Notes under the pieces: generated by a model
What the model saw: only the letters and a program-made list of their open reading frames with translations
Database searches by the model: none
Told to the model about the DNA's origin: nothing
Source of the DNA: Bacillota bacterium
GTDB lineage: Bacteria > Bacillota > Clostridia > Christensenellales > UMGS416
Reading direction: 5' to 3'
DNA: 64,000 bases
NCBI GenBank assembly: GCA_023421955.1
Contig: JAEZSE010000034.1
Span: 20,015 to 84,014 of the forward strand
Shown here: positions 34,570 to 43,405 of the stretch, in pieces
Numbering within the stretch: position 1 is the stretch's first letter
How the letters are laid out: every line of letters starts with the position of its first letter
Position numbers and translations under genes: made by a program

Positions 34570-35782
34570 TTAGCACCTCCCCATTGTTTTGCAGCAATTG
34601 ACACACGTTCAAGTACTTCAGAGCCGACCATGGCCTGTTTGTCTTTACCTCATAAGTCACGCCGGTGGCATCTGTGAATTGCAGCGCCTGTTTGCCATGA
34701 ATAGTCACCCTGGCGATGCCGTCCAGCGAGAAAGATTGGTTGCTCTCTCCAACCTCAAATACAAACTGGTTCCGGTGCAGTGCGAACCGCCCATGGCCGA
34801 CCAGTGTGTTCTCGCCGGCCCTGCCGCAAGTATAGAGGCACATCCCGTCATCCTGCAGCAGCGGGTCACCTCCTGCTGTCTCCAGTTTATTATCCAGCCA
34901 TTGCCGCAAAGCGTTTTTCTGCCACCGATCCCAATCCAGTACCGTCTGGAACGGCTGCTCCGCCATTCCGGCAGTCTCAAGAAACCCTGTGTTGGTATAG
35001 CGGGCGGTAAGACCGCAACCGCACATCAGCAAATCGCCGTTGCTTTTTAACGTTGCCATACCGCTGCAATTGGGGCAAAGGTATAAAAAGCGCTCGAGAG
35101 CTTCAGCCAGGCGCCTGCCGCGATAACGCACAGACGTTTTTCGTTGCGCCCTGTAAGCATTTACGTATAGCTCCTGGTTGATTTGCTCATGGAGTTGATC
35201 CACGGTCATGCCCCGCATCTCTGCAACTGATATCACTCGCACGACACTGCCCGTCATCCTACCTCGCCGCACAGTGTCCGCCCAGCGGGGCGCGGTCAGG
35301 TAGCCTCCCTCAAACCGGTATAGCACCACCGGCACGCCCAACTTTTGGGCGAGCTTGGACGTGGAGGCAGAAAATGCCACTGTTTCGCCATTAAAGCTGC
35401 GGTTCCCCTCTGGGAAGAGGCATACTGAGCCCCCCTGCCGCACAACGGTCATCATGTCTTTGATCGTTTGCAGATCCAACCTTGACTTGACAATCGGGAT
35501 CGGCGCCACCAGCCAGACCAAAAGCCGGCTGATCCAACCGAGCCGGAAGATATGATCGCTGGCCACATAGTAAATCGGAAAATCGAAACAAGAACCAAGG
35601 CAAACCGGATCCAAAGGCGTGGTGTGGTTCGCAAGGACTAAATATGGCCCCGAGCCACGCGGGAGCGCACAACGCATGCCCCGGAAACCATACAGCGCCC
35701 AAAACAGAAACCTGACTGGATAGATGATGATATCATGGATAATCTGGTGCCTAGGCTTCACCCAGGAATCGCCGAATGGCAT
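34550..35782 (-). CDS. PlsC-type 1-acylglycerol-3-phosphate acyltransferase with zinc-ribbon-like insert
   Basis: Residues ~40-210 are a PlsC acyltransferase domain: NHTTPLD (52-58, the H-x4-D catalytic motif) and FPEGNRS (123-129). The rest is unusual for PlsC, which normally ends near 250: cysteines at 236, 239, 254 and 256 (CPNC...CGC) suggest a zinc ribbon, and ~130 residues follow with a beta-rich, PH/GRAM-like look (my impression only). Total 410 residues. It may acylate lysophospholipid or another acceptor at the membrane. AAAGGA precedes the ATG. It overlaps gltS. Confidence 0.8.
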   Translation of the reverse strand: MPFGDSWVKPRHQIIHDIIIYPVRFLFWALYGFRGMRCALPRGSGPYLVLANHTTPLDPVCLGSCFDFPIYYVASDHIFRLGWISRLLVWLVAPIPIVKSRLDLQTIKDMMTVVRQGGSVCLFPEGNRSFNGETVAFSASTSKLAQKLGVPVVLYRFEGGYLTAPRWADTVRRGRMTGSVVRVISVAEMRGMTVDQLHEQINQELYVNAYRAQRKTSVRYRGRRLAEALERFLYLCPNCSGMATLKSNGDLLMCGCGLTARYTNTGFLETAGMAEQPFQTVLDWDRWQKNALRQWLDNKLETAGGDPLLQDDGMCLYTCGRAGENTLVGHGRFALHRNQFVFEVGESNQSFSLDGIARVTIHGKQALQFTDATGVTYEVKTNRPWSALKYLNVCQLLQNNGEVLNGFFSL

Positions 35783-36009
35783 AGTCTATATCCTTTCAAC
35801 ACGGTAATGACCTTTATGATCTATATGATGCTGTACTTATTATAAGCCATGCATATTCAGATGTGTTAGAAGATTAGTATGGCTTATCATTCCTTTTGCC
35901 CCACACATTTCCATTCCTAATTCATTGAGATATGAAACCTCTTCTCATATTGCGCAGTTCAAAGTCATCCACACAATCAGCAAACATCACCCTAACAGCC
36001 ACATGGTGG

Positions 36010-36038
36010 TTGTCATGACGAAAAAGTCATGTTATAAT
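36010..36038 (+). promoter_or_regulatory. Promoter of the tRNA-Ala gene
   Basis: TTGTCA (36010-36015) and TATAAT (36033-36038) are separated by 17 bp, 20 nt before the tRNA. Confidence 0.8.
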
Positions 36039-36057
36039 AATCCGCACGGAAATGCAC

Positions 36058-36133
36058 GGGGATATGGCTCAGTTGGTAGAGCGCGGCGTTCGCATCGCCG
36101 AGGCCAGGGGTTCGAATCCCCTTATCTCCACCA
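36058..36133 (+). tRNA. tRNA-Ala (anticodon CGC)
   Basis: A complete 76-nt cloverleaf: acceptor GGGGATA/TATCTCC, D arm GCTC-AGTTGGTA-GAGC, anticodon arm CGGCG-TTCGCAT-CGCCG with anticodon CGC (reads GCG), T arm AGGGG-TTCGAAT-CCCCT, discriminator A and encoded CCA. The acceptor stem has the G3-U70 pair that defines alanine identity. It stands alone, with a promoter of its own, upstream of a MATE gene. Confidence 0.97.
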
Positions 36134-36235
36134 AATATCAACATTGGTTGATGTGATGAACTCCTTGAGAAATCAGGGAGTTTCATTGCGTTATTGCTCA
36201 ACAGCATGTTTTGTCCGGCATCAAGGGGAGACTCC

Positions 36236-37618
36236 ATGACTTTACGCAACCACGACATCGACATGTGCAACGGCCCACTGTTCGGCAAAATACTGAAATT
36301 CTCCCTGCCGATCATGGCCATGAATATCCTGCAATTGCTGTTCAACACAACAAACATGATCGTCGTCGGCCGGTTTTCAGGTAGTAACGCGCTTGCTGCC
36401 GTGGGGGCGACAGGCGCTCTCATCAACCTCATCGTCACGTTTTTTATGGGCTTGTCAGTGGGCACGAGCGTCGTGGTGGCGCAGGAATACGGCGCGAACC
36501 GGCCGGAAGGTGTGAGTCGCACTGTGCACACCTCCATGACTGTCAGCGCGGTCGTCGGGCTGTTCGTTATGCTCCTCGGGCTCGCCGTATGCAAGCCTTT
36601 GCTGGTGATGATGGGGACACCGGCGGATATCCTGGAACTTTCCACACTGTATATGAGGATATACTTTCTCGCCGTGCCCGCCAACATGATATTTGACTTT
36701 AGTGCGGGCATCTTGCGCGGGGTGGGCGACAGCAGGCATCCTATGTACTACCTCATCGTCGCTGGAATCGTGAACGTGATACTGAACCTGTTCCTCGTGA
36801 TTGTGCTGCACATGAGCGTGGGAGGCGTTGCCTGCTCCACAGTCATCACACAGTACCTGGCCATGGTTCTCATTGTGATCTGCCTATGCAGGAGCGACGG
36901 TGCGATCCGCTTTGACCCGCGGCAGATGCGGGTCGACCGCGAAAAGCTCCTGCAGATCGTGAAAATCGGGTTGCCGGCCGGCCTGCAGAGCCTGCTGTTT
37001 TCCATCTCCAATGTGCTGATACAGTCGGCGGTAAATTCCTTCGGCTCCATCATGGTGGCCGCCAGCTCTGCTTCTTCCAACGTTGAAAACTTCGTGGGCA
37101 CAACGATGGGCGCCTACTACAACGCTGCCATCGCCTTCACCGGGCAGAACATGGGCGCGAAGAAATACGAGCGCATCGACTCGGTGGCCAAGGTTTGTAC
37201 GGTATTGATTTTCGTCACATGGATTGTCCTTGGTGGTGCGAATATGCTGTTTGCAAGGCCGTTGATTTCACTGTACGTAACCGATCCGGAGATCATCAAG
37301 CTAGGCATGCTGCGTATGAACGTCATGATGATTGCCTATTTCACCTGCGGCGTGATGAACATCTTCCCGGGCCTGACGCGCGGGATGGGCTTTTCTGTGC
37401 TGCCCATGCTCTGCACTTTGGTGGGCGCCTGCCTCATGCGGATTGTGTGGCTGGAAACGTTCTTTGCCTGGCACCCCACGGAGATCATGCTCTTCGCTTG
37501 CTATCCGATCACATGGGCGCTGGCGGGGCTTGGGCAGGTCGGAAGCTTCTTTTATGCGCGGAATCGAATCAGGAAGACAGCACCAGGGAAAGCGCTAGTT
37601 GAAGGATGTACGCCATAG
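36236..37618 (+). CDS. MATE family efflux transporter
   Basis: A 460-residue, 12-segment antiporter of the multidrug and toxin extrusion family, with the start MTLRNHDIDMCNGPLFGKILKF (in part) and PIMAMNILQLLFNTTNMIVVGRF typical of the Clostridial DinF/NorM-like branch. Two similar halves are visible, the second beginning near LLQIVKIGLPAGLQS. These carriers exchange Na+ or H+ for cationic drugs or metabolites; the substrate is unknown. ATG 36236 is preceded by AAGGGGAG. It may be read through from the tRNA promoter, since no terminator is obvious between them. Confidence 0.92.
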   Translation: MTLRNHDIDMCNGPLFGKILKFSLPIMAMNILQLLFNTTNMIVVGRFSGSNALAAVGATGALINLIVTFFMGLSVGTSVVVAQEYGANRPEGVSRTVHTSMTVSAVVGLFVMLLGLAVCKPLLVMMGTPADILELSTLYMRIYFLAVPANMIFDFSAGILRGVGDSRHPMYYLIVAGIVNVILNLFLVIVLHMSVGGVACSTVITQYLAMVLIVICLCRSDGAIRFDPRQMRVDREKLLQIVKIGLPAGLQSLLFSISNVLIQSAVNSFGSIMVAASSASSNVENFVGTTMGAYYNAAIAFTGQNMGAKKYERIDSVAKVCTVLIFVTWIVLGGANMLFARPLISLYVTDPEIIKLGMLRMNVMMIAYFTCGVMNIFPGLTRGMGFSVLPMLCTLVGACLMRIVWLETFFAWHPTEIMLFACYPITWALAGLGQVGSFFYARNRIRKTAPGKALVEGCTP

Positions 37619-37706
37619 ATCTTGTCAAAGGAAGCGCAATCCGTGTGAGAATCGACCAATCCCAGTGGTACCCCACTCTATCCTGTGTCGGCGTGTTCTG
37701 CGGTAA

Positions 37707-38060
37707 TTAGCGCACTGCTGCGCTGCGCCCCCGCTCGATCTCATACCGCCAGGAGTGGATGCCCCCCAGATTTTTCACATTGGTATAGCCCATTGAGCCA
37801 AGAATGGAGCAGGCAGAGCTGGCCCGGGCGCCGCTAAGGCAGTATACGATGATCTCTGCGTTTTTATCGGGAACGACGCGGCCAACATCATGCTTTATCC
37901 GGTCCAGCGGCAATGATATACTGTTTGGGATATGGATCTCCTCATATTCCTCCGGTGTGCGGACATCCAGCAGAAACACAGGGTCGCCGGAGTCCAGGCG
38001 GGCTTTTGCTTCCTTTGGCGAAATGGAGGCAGTGTTCTGCTGACCAAAAAACTTAAACAT
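37707..38060 (-). CDS. Rhodanese-like domain protein
   Basis: A 117-residue single rhodanese domain with the conserved LDVRTPEEY segment and active-site loop CLSGARA (Cys74) that binds the transferred sulfur. Such proteins move sulfane sulfur or reduce disulfides/arsenate. It has no signal peptide, so it is cytosolic. The start at 38060 follows GAAAGGG. It diverges from the Crp-family gene 52 bases away, and a thioredoxin gene follows that regulator, suggesting a small redox or sulfur-response group. Confidence 0.92.
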   Translation of the reverse strand: MFKFFGQQNTASISPKEAKARLDSGDPVFLLDVRTPEEYEEIHIPNSISLPLDRIKHDVGRVVPDKNAEIIVYCLSGARASSACSILGSMGYTNVKNLGGIHSWRYEIERGRSAAVR

Positions 38061-38112
38061 TGTTGTTTTCCCTTTCATGCTGTAGATTGGCTTGCGCCTG
38101 CGGAGTGAATTA

Positions 38113-38790
38113 ATGCTCACTGAGTTGGATCAAAAATTCCTGGAGGCCCATCTTCCCTTTCTGCACCTTCTGAGTGCCTCAGACAGGGCGGTGCTGGGCA
38201 ACGCTACAGTGAAAGCCCGGTTTGAACAGGGCAGCCCGGTGATCAACCGGCAGCAGGAGTGCAACGGCCTGGTGCTGGTGCGGGAAGGGCAGCTGAGGGC
38301 GTATTATGTCACGGAGGACGGGAAGGAGATCACACTATACCGCCTGTTAGCCGGTGATGTGTGCATCCTGTCCGCATCCTGTGTGCTCAAGAACATCACC
38401 TTTGAGGTGACGCTGGAGACAGAGCGGGATAGCGACCTTTATTTCATCCCAACATCGGTGCTGTCAGCGCTCTCCGGCAAGAACCCGGCAGTGAAGGAGT
38501 TCACCGCCGACTTGCTGGCAGAGCGCTTTTCCGAGGTGATGTGGGTGATGGAGCAGATGGTCTCCAAAAACATGGGCCAGCGCGTTTCCGCCTTCCTGCT
38601 GGATCAATCCAGCCTGGAGGGATCCCGCAAGCTGGCCATTACCCATGAAATGGTTGCCCGCAACCTGGGCACCGCCCGCGAGGTGATCAGCCGGGTGCTG
38701 AAATATCTGGAGGGCGAAACGCTGATCAAACTTTCCCGTGGGCACATTGAAATTCTTGATCCCAAGCGGCTGCGGGAGACAGCCGGTTGA
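38113..38790 (+). CDS. Crp/Fnr family transcriptional regulator
   Basis: The 225-residue protein has an N-terminal cyclic-nucleotide-binding-type beta roll (FEQGSPVINRQQECNGLVLVREG in part, LYRLLAGDVC) and a C-terminal winged helix (ITHEMVARNLGTAREVISRVLKYLE in part). No cluster of N-terminal cysteines as in FNR is present; Cys at 100/105 region (GDVCILSASC) could sense redox state. ATG 38113 follows GGAG by seven bases. It is divergent from the rhodanese gene and converges with trxA with no spacer, so it probably controls this pair. Confidence 0.92.
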   Translation: MLTELDQKFLEAHLPFLHLLSASDRAVLGNATVKARFEQGSPVINRQQECNGLVLVREGQLRAYYVTEDGKEITLYRLLAGDVCILSASCVLKNITFEVTLETERDSDLYFIPTSVLSALSGKNPAVKEFTADLLAERFSEVMWVMEQMVSKNMGQRVSAFLLDQSSLEGSRKLAITHEMVARNLGTAREVISRVLKYLEGETLIKLSRGHIEILDPKRLRETAG

Positions 38791-39108
38791 TCAGGCCACC
38801 GAGGTAAGCAGTGAGATGAGATTGGCTTTCGGTGTAACGCCCACCTTACGGGCAACCACCTTGCCGTTTTTCACCACAACCAGCGTGGGGATGCTCATCA
38901 CTGAGAACTGTGAGGCCAGGTCGGGGTTATCATCCACGTTAAGCTTGGCCACCACGGCGGTGTCTCCCATTTCATTGGCAAGCTCGTCGATGATCGGGCC
39001 CTGCATCCGGCACGGGCCGCACCAGGTGGCCCAGAAATCGATCAGAACCGGCTTGTTCGATTGCATGACATCTTTGAAATTATTACGTGTGATATGGATT
39101 GCGCTCAT
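38791..39108 (-). CDS. trxA: Thioredoxin
   Basis: A 105-residue thioredoxin with the WCGPC redox site (Cys30, Cys33), buried Asp in VLIDFWA and the cis-proline in SIPTLVV. It reduces protein disulfides using thioredoxin reductase, which is not in the window. The stop codon directly abuts that of the Crp-family gene. Context with rhodanese and Crp genes suggests a sulfur or oxidative stress function rather than the only housekeeping thioredoxin. Confidence 0.95.
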   Translation of the reverse strand: MSAIHITRNNFKDVMQSNKPVLIDFWATWCGPCRMQGPIIDELANEMGDTAVVAKLNVDDNPDLASQFSVMSIPTLVVVKNGKVVARKVGVTPKANLISLLTSVA

Positions 39109-39184
39109 GTTGCATCACCTTTCCTTGCAGTTCTGAGCACAGTATATCGGCAACCGGTTGGTATCACTGTAACATTGTTACACA

Positions 39185-39220
39185 AAAACAGCAGCCGCGC
39201 TCGAGCACGGCTGCTGTTTT
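39185..39220 (-). terminator. Bidirectional terminator after the sugar isomerase gene
   Basis: ACAGCAGCCG (39188-39197) pairs with CGGCTGCTGT (39208-39217), with A-rich and T-rich flanks giving T-tracts in both directions. Confidence 0.85.
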
Positions 39221-39227
39221 GTGTTGA

Positions 39228-40661
39228 CTAGTTTTTGCCCCGCATCCAGGCCTGGATCTCTGCCTCGGTGGGGTCCACAGCGTCAGGATTCAATCCGGGG
39301 ATGTAGTTGCAGGCTTCATACAGCGCCGGGATGATGTCGCCATGGATGCCAACGCAATGGTGCACATAAGGGCCCTTCACCAGGCGTTCCTCCCACAGCG
39401 GCCAGTCGTTCACCTCCACCCACAGATAGGTGCCGCGGGTGAAGGGGCCTTTGATGCCATTGGCCCGGCCCAGGAAAAGGGAGTATTCCCCATGGTCGCC
39501 GTCAAAGCGGGCGATGGATACAGGCCCGCCTTTGATTTCGCTTTCATGGGTGCCCGGTGCATGCGAGTCAAACAGGAAATGCTTGCGGAACCGGGGCGTG
39601 CATCCCTCCGCCACCAGCGAAACCGGGAAGTTGCCGCAATGGAACAGCAACTCGCCGTTGTCATCCTGGGGATGGCGCACAGTGAGGTCGGCGAAGAACG
39701 GCGCGGTCTGACCCAACGCAGCCCCTTGCGCCAGCACTGCTGTGACCGCGCCGTGAATGTCGGTCTCGCAAGTCACCGGGATGCCGTCGTCGGTCAGCAA
39801 GGCGTTGGCCAGGCAGGGCATGATGCCGATGCTGCCTTGCAATGCGTTCCAACACTGGATTGCCGCCGCCGAGCAGCCGTTGTCCACCACAAAGCGCAGC
39901 ATTGCCACCTTCAGCGCAGCGACCCGCTTGACGGCGTCGGCGCTGACCTCGGAGCAATCGAGCCTGGTGGTGATCGTTTCGATGGTCGCCTTAAGCTCCG
40001 GGCTGTTTTCAGCCTCCGCCCGCTCGGTGGCCTCTTTGATATCCTGCAGTGTGATCGGGAAGATCTCGATCCCGAAGCGCTCCAACAATTCGCCTTCGTT
40101 GCAGATCATTGTCCAGAACCCGGCGGGCCGTGTGGAAATCTGCAGGATCCTGAGCTTGCGGAAAGCCTTCACAGCACTGGCCGCCGCCACAAAGTTGTGA
40201 AAGCCCCGCGCAAACACCGGGTCATCCACGCGGCTGTTCACAATGTAGGTGAAGGGCACATTGAACCGGCGAAGTATCTTGCCTGTTGCGAAAAGCCCGC
40301 ACTGGCTGTCGCGGAGGCGGCTTCCGTCTTCAAGCGGCGACTCATCGCGAGGCCCCCACAGCAGCGCCGGCTTGCCCACCGCTTTGGCAACCCGGGCCAC
40401 CGTGTCCTCAGTGCCAAAGTTGCAATGGGGGAAGAACACAGCGTCTACGTCGCTTGCGCGAAACCGCTGGATGATCTTGTCGGCATCGGTGTTGTTGTCG
40501 AAGAGCAAGCCCTCTTCGTTGATGCCCTCCAGATCCACCACTTCAACATTGCCAAAGCTTTTGATTTTGCTGAGCGTCAGTTCCTTGTATTTGTGTGCGT
40601 CCTCTTTGCTGAACACAAAGCGGCGGGTGGGGGCGTAACCGAGTTTGATTTTGTTGGGCAT
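39228..40661 (-). CDS. L-fucose/L-arabinose isomerase-like protein (COG2407 type)
   Basis: The 477-residue protein has the layout of the L-fucose isomerase-like family: N-terminal Rossmann-like part (FFPHCNFGTEDTVA), a middle domain and a C-terminal beta domain (GTHESEIKGGPVS, PYVHHCVGIHGD). CETDIHGAV carries an acidic/His metal-site signature. The fold supports aldose-ketose isomerisation; the sugar is not certain. As the last gene of a kinase/split-transketolase/hydrolase operon it would provide the ketose for the FGGY kinase; D-apiose to apulose is my leading suggestion. A 212-bp repeat-bearing gap separates it from the lacI-type gene. Confidence 0.75.
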   Translation of the reverse strand: MPNKIKLGYAPTRRFVFSKEDAHKYKELTLSKIKSFGNVEVVDLEGINEEGLLFDNNTDADKIIQRFRASDVDAVFFPHCNFGTEDTVARVAKAVGKPALLWGPRDESPLEDGSRLRDSQCGLFATGKILRRFNVPFTYIVNSRVDDPVFARGFHNFVAAASAVKAFRKLRILQISTRPAGFWTMICNEGELLERFGIEIFPITLQDIKEATERAEAENSPELKATIETITTRLDCSEVSADAVKRVAALKVAMLRFVVDNGCSAAAIQCWNALQGSIGIMPCLANALLTDDGIPVTCETDIHGAVTAVLAQGAALGQTAPFFADLTVRHPQDDNGELLFHCGNFPVSLVAEGCTPRFRKHFLFDSHAPGTHESEIKGGPVSIARFDGDHGEYSLFLGRANGIKGPFTRGTYLWVEVNDWPLWEERLVKGPYVHHCVGIHGDIIPALYEACNYIPGLNPDAVDPTEAEIQAWMRGKN

Positions 40662-40698
40662 GGGGAGCCTCCTGTAAATAATAGTGGTCTAGAGACGC

Positions 40699-40718
40699 GG
40701 GCGGTTCGTGAACCGCCC
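40699..40718. repeat. Short palindrome of a dispersed type
   Basis: GGGCGGTTC and GAACCGCCC form a 9-bp stem with a two-base loop. It is followed by a second, polypyrimidine/polypurine hairpin (near 40741-40767) and the 40792 hairpin repeat, so this spacer is a nest of repeats. Confidence 0.7.
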
Positions 40719-40791
40719 CTACGGTATTGTGAAAACGACCTCCCCACCCTCCCTTATGAAGGGGGGATGCCGCCACAGCGGCAGGTCTTAG

Positions 40792-40863
40792 CCTCGGCTT
40801 TGCGTAGTATCGCTGAAAGCGATGCCTTGAGCAAAGTCGAGCATTGCGCAGCAATGCGATGAG
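40792..40863 (-). repeat. Hairpin repeat, copy A (second copy at 49707-49775)
   Basis: CGGCTTTGC (40795-40803) pairs with GCAAAGTCG (40831-40839); an inner stem ATCGCT/AGCGAT (40809-40814/40818-40823) closes a GAA loop. In reverse orientation it matches the element at 49707-49775, including CTACGCAAAGCC, while the inner stem differs by compensating changes. Its location is the spacer between the lacI-type gene and the isomerase. Confidence 0.8.
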
Positions 40864-40873
40864 GGGGGATTTC

Positions 40874-41893
40874 TTAGGGGATATCCCGCACGCTCCCCCT
40901 TCTCACCAGCTCCGTGGCCACCTCCACTCGGATGGTTTCCTCTGGCTGGGAAGCGATGCGGTCGATCAGGCGGCGCACGGCCACCATGCCCATGCGCTGC
41001 TTGAACACCCGCACGGTGTCGAGCGGCGGGTCAAGCATCTCGCAAAAGGGCATGTCATCAAAGCCCACCACCGACACATCGCCGGGAATGGAATAGCCGC
41101 GCTCCCGCAGGGCTTTGATCGCTCCCAGAGCGATCAGGTCATTATCGGCAAAAAAAGCTGTGGGGAGAGCCGGGATGTCCTCGAGGGCAGCCGCCATGTC
41201 GCGGGCTGCGCCATCCATCGTGGACTCAAGGCTGATTTGCCAGCGCGCGTCAAAAGAGATTCCTGCCTGCTCCAGGGCTGTGAGGAAACCCTCGCGGCGC
41301 TCCTCAAAATTACGGATCCACACCGCGCTGTGCAGATAGCCAATGCTGGTGTGGCCGGCATCCATGAGCCGCCGGGCAGCTTGCGCCGCACCCATTCGGT
41401 TGTCAATCTGCACCGAATCCACCGCCAGGCCGGGGAAACGGCTATCCAGCGCCACCAGCGGGCAGCCCAGTGCCAGGAAGGGGTTGAGGTCTCCCGGCTC
41501 CATTTCGGTAGCCAGCAGCAGGATGCCATCCAGCGGGTTGTCCTGTATGACCCGAAGCACCTCGGCGGCATTCTCCTTCTCGTTGAGGTAGGACACCACA
41601 AGGTTGTATCCCTCCCGCCGGGCTTCCTGCTCAATGCCTTCAATGAGCGCGGAGAAAAACGGCGTGTCTGACACCACGAGCCCGTGCTTTTTATACACGA
41701 TGAACCGGATGCTGCGGTGGTTGCGCAAGGCAGGTTTTTTGAGCGCGTTGGCGTCATACCCCATTTCGGCCACGTAGTCCAGCACGCGGCGTCGGGTGTC
41801 CTCCCCCACGCCAGGCTTGTTGTTCAGCACCAGCGACACTGTGGCCGGCGACAGGTTTAGTGCAGTCGCGATTTCCCTCGATTTCAATGCCAT
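40874..41893 (-). CDS. LacI-family regulator of the sugar operon
   Basis: The 339-residue protein has an N-terminal LacI helix-turn-helix (IATALNLSPATVSLVLNNKPG in part) and a periplasmic-binding-protein-like sugar domain with IDNRMGAAQAARRL and the FFADNDLIALGAIKAL and VVGFDDMPFCEML motifs. It probably represses the transketolase-hydrolase-kinase operon in which it lies and responds to a pathway sugar. It starts nine bases after the kinase stop codon. The operator is not identified. Confidence 0.93.
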   Translation of the reverse strand: MALKSREIATALNLSPATVSLVLNNKPGVGEDTRRRVLDYVAEMGYDANALKKPALRNHRSIRFIVYKKHGLVVSDTPFFSALIEGIEQEARREGYNLVVSYLNEKENAAEVLRVIQDNPLDGILLLATEMEPGDLNPFLALGCPLVALDSRFPGLAVDSVQIDNRMGAAQAARRLMDAGHTSIGYLHSAVWIRNFEERREGFLTALEQAGISFDARWQISLESTMDGAARDMAAALEDIPALPTAFFADNDLIALGAIKALRERGYSIPGDVSVVGFDDMPFCEMLDPPLDTVRVFKQRMGMVAVRRLIDRIASQPEETIRVEVATELVRRGSVRDIP

Positions 41894-41902
41894 ACAAATC
41901 CC

Positions 41903-43405
41903 TCAGGTTGCGGAAAGGGTCCGCCTGACCGCTTCCCGCCATCCAGTATAATACCGCTCCCGGTCTGCGTATTTCATGCTGCAATCAAATGGTTGTGCTG
42001 CGGGGCGCAGCGCGGCAATTTCATCCAGGCCGCTCCACAGGCCCACAGCCAGCCCGGCCATATACACCGCTCCCAGCGCCGAAAGCTCCTCCACCGCGCT
42101 GCGGGCGACAGGCACGCCCAGCATGTCGGCCTGGAATTGCATCAGAAAATCATCCCTGGTGGGCCCGCCATCCACGCGGAGCTCCGAAAGCGCAACCCCC
42201 GACTCACCGATCATCAAATCCAGAATATCCTTGACCTGATACGCAATGGACTCCATCGCCGCGCGCACCACATGGGCGCGCCGGACACCCCGGGTGATGC
42301 CAGTGATGGACGCCCGGGCGGCGCTGTCCCAATGGGGCGCGCCCAGGCCGGTGAACGCCGGCACCAGATACACACCGCCGTTGTCCGGCACGGTGGCCGC
42401 GATGGGGCCGGCAACCGAGGCCTCCAGAATCATCTCCAGATCCTCAGCCAACCAACGGATCGTGTCACCGGCGCTGTTGATGTTGCCCTCAAGCACATAG
42501 TCCACAGTGCCCGCCCGGCCCCAGGCCAGCGACGACACAAGGCCTTTTACGGAAAACACAGGCGCCTTGCCCACGTTCATCATGACCGATGAGCCGGTGC
42601 CATAGGTGGCCTTGGCCTGGCCCATGGCAAAACAGTTCTGCCCGAACAGCGCCGCGTGGGAGTCGCCCATGAGCCCGGCGATGGGCACAGGCCGGGAAAA
42701 ACCGCAACCGGGTGCCGTGTGACCAAACACCTCATCAGAGCAGCGCACCTGCGGCGCCATGCCACGGGGGATCCGGAAAAGATCCAGCAGCTCATCATCC
42801 CAGCAAAGGGTGCGGATGTTGAACAGCTGGGTGCGGCAGGCATTGGAATAATCGGCGGCATGCACGGCACCACCAGTCAGTTTCCAGAGAAGCCAGCTGT
42901 CCATCGTGCCAAACAGCAGCTCACCGGCCTCCGCGCTCTGACGTGCGCCGGGAACGTTGTCCAAAAGCCATTGTATCTTTGCGGCGGAGAAATAAGGTGA
43001 CAGCACCAACCCCGTTTTCTCCTGGACAAGGGCCGCCTTGCCCTCCCGCTGGAGACGCTCGCAAATGGCAGAGCCTCTGCCGCACTGCCACACCACAGCA
43101 TGATCGATGGGCAAACCGTTTGCGCGGTCCCATACCAGGGCGGTTTCCCTTTGGTTGGTGATCGCAAGCGCCGCCATACGATCTTCCCCCACACCCGAGG
43201 CTTCAAGCACCTTGCCAATGGCAGCCAGTGTGTTTTGATAAATCTCCATGGCATCGTGCCCGACCCAGCCGGGCTGCGGGTAATACTGCCGATGCCCGAC
43301 GGAGGCGCGGCCAATGACACTGCCACTGCGGTCAATCAACACCGCCTTGGTGGCCGATGTGCTCTGGTCGATGGCAAGGATCAGGTCACCCCGGCCCTCC
43401 ATCAT
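41903..43405 (-). CDS. FGGY-family carbohydrate kinase (glycerol-kinase-like)
   Basis: A 500-residue FGGY kinase with the N-terminal phosphate loop LAIDQSTSATKAVLID, the ALAITNQRETALVWDR region and LRVDGGPTRDDFLMQFQAD in the second domain. Overall it resembles glycerol kinase, but the family also includes kinases for xylulose, ribulose, erythritol and apulose. Because it is coupled to a hydrolase, split transketolase and isomerase, a ketose substrate is more likely than glycerol; apulose is my suggestion. Start codon overlaps the upstream hydrolase stop (ATGATG). Normal family length. Confidence 0.85.
   Translation of the reverse strand: MMEGRGDLILAIDQSTSATKAVLIDRSGSVIGRASVGHRQYYPQPGWVGHDAMEIYQNTLAAIGKVLEASGVGEDRMAALAITNQRETALVWDRANGLPIDHAVVWQCGRGSAICERLQREGKAALVQEKTGLVLSPYFSAAKIQWLLDNVPGARQSAEAGELLFGTMDSWLLWKLTGGAVHAADYSNACRTQLFNIRTLCWDDELLDLFRIPRGMAPQVRCSDEVFGHTAPGCGFSRPVPIAGLMGDSHAALFGQNCFAMGQAKATYGTGSSVMMNVGKAPVFSVKGLVSSLAWGRAGTVDYVLEGNINSAGDTIRWLAEDLEMILEASVAGPIAATVPDNGGVYLVPAFTGLGAPHWDSAARASITGITRGVRRAHVVRAAMESIAYQVKDILDLMIGESGVALSELRVDGGPTRDDFLMQFQADMLGVPVARSAVEELSALGAVYMAGLAVGLWSGLDEIAALRPAAQPFDCSMKYADRERYYTGWREAVRRTLSAT

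Noticed and set aside
40679..40873. Possible small gene between the LacI-type and isomerase genes
   Set aside because: The stretch is made of three hairpin repeats; open frames there simply run through them.
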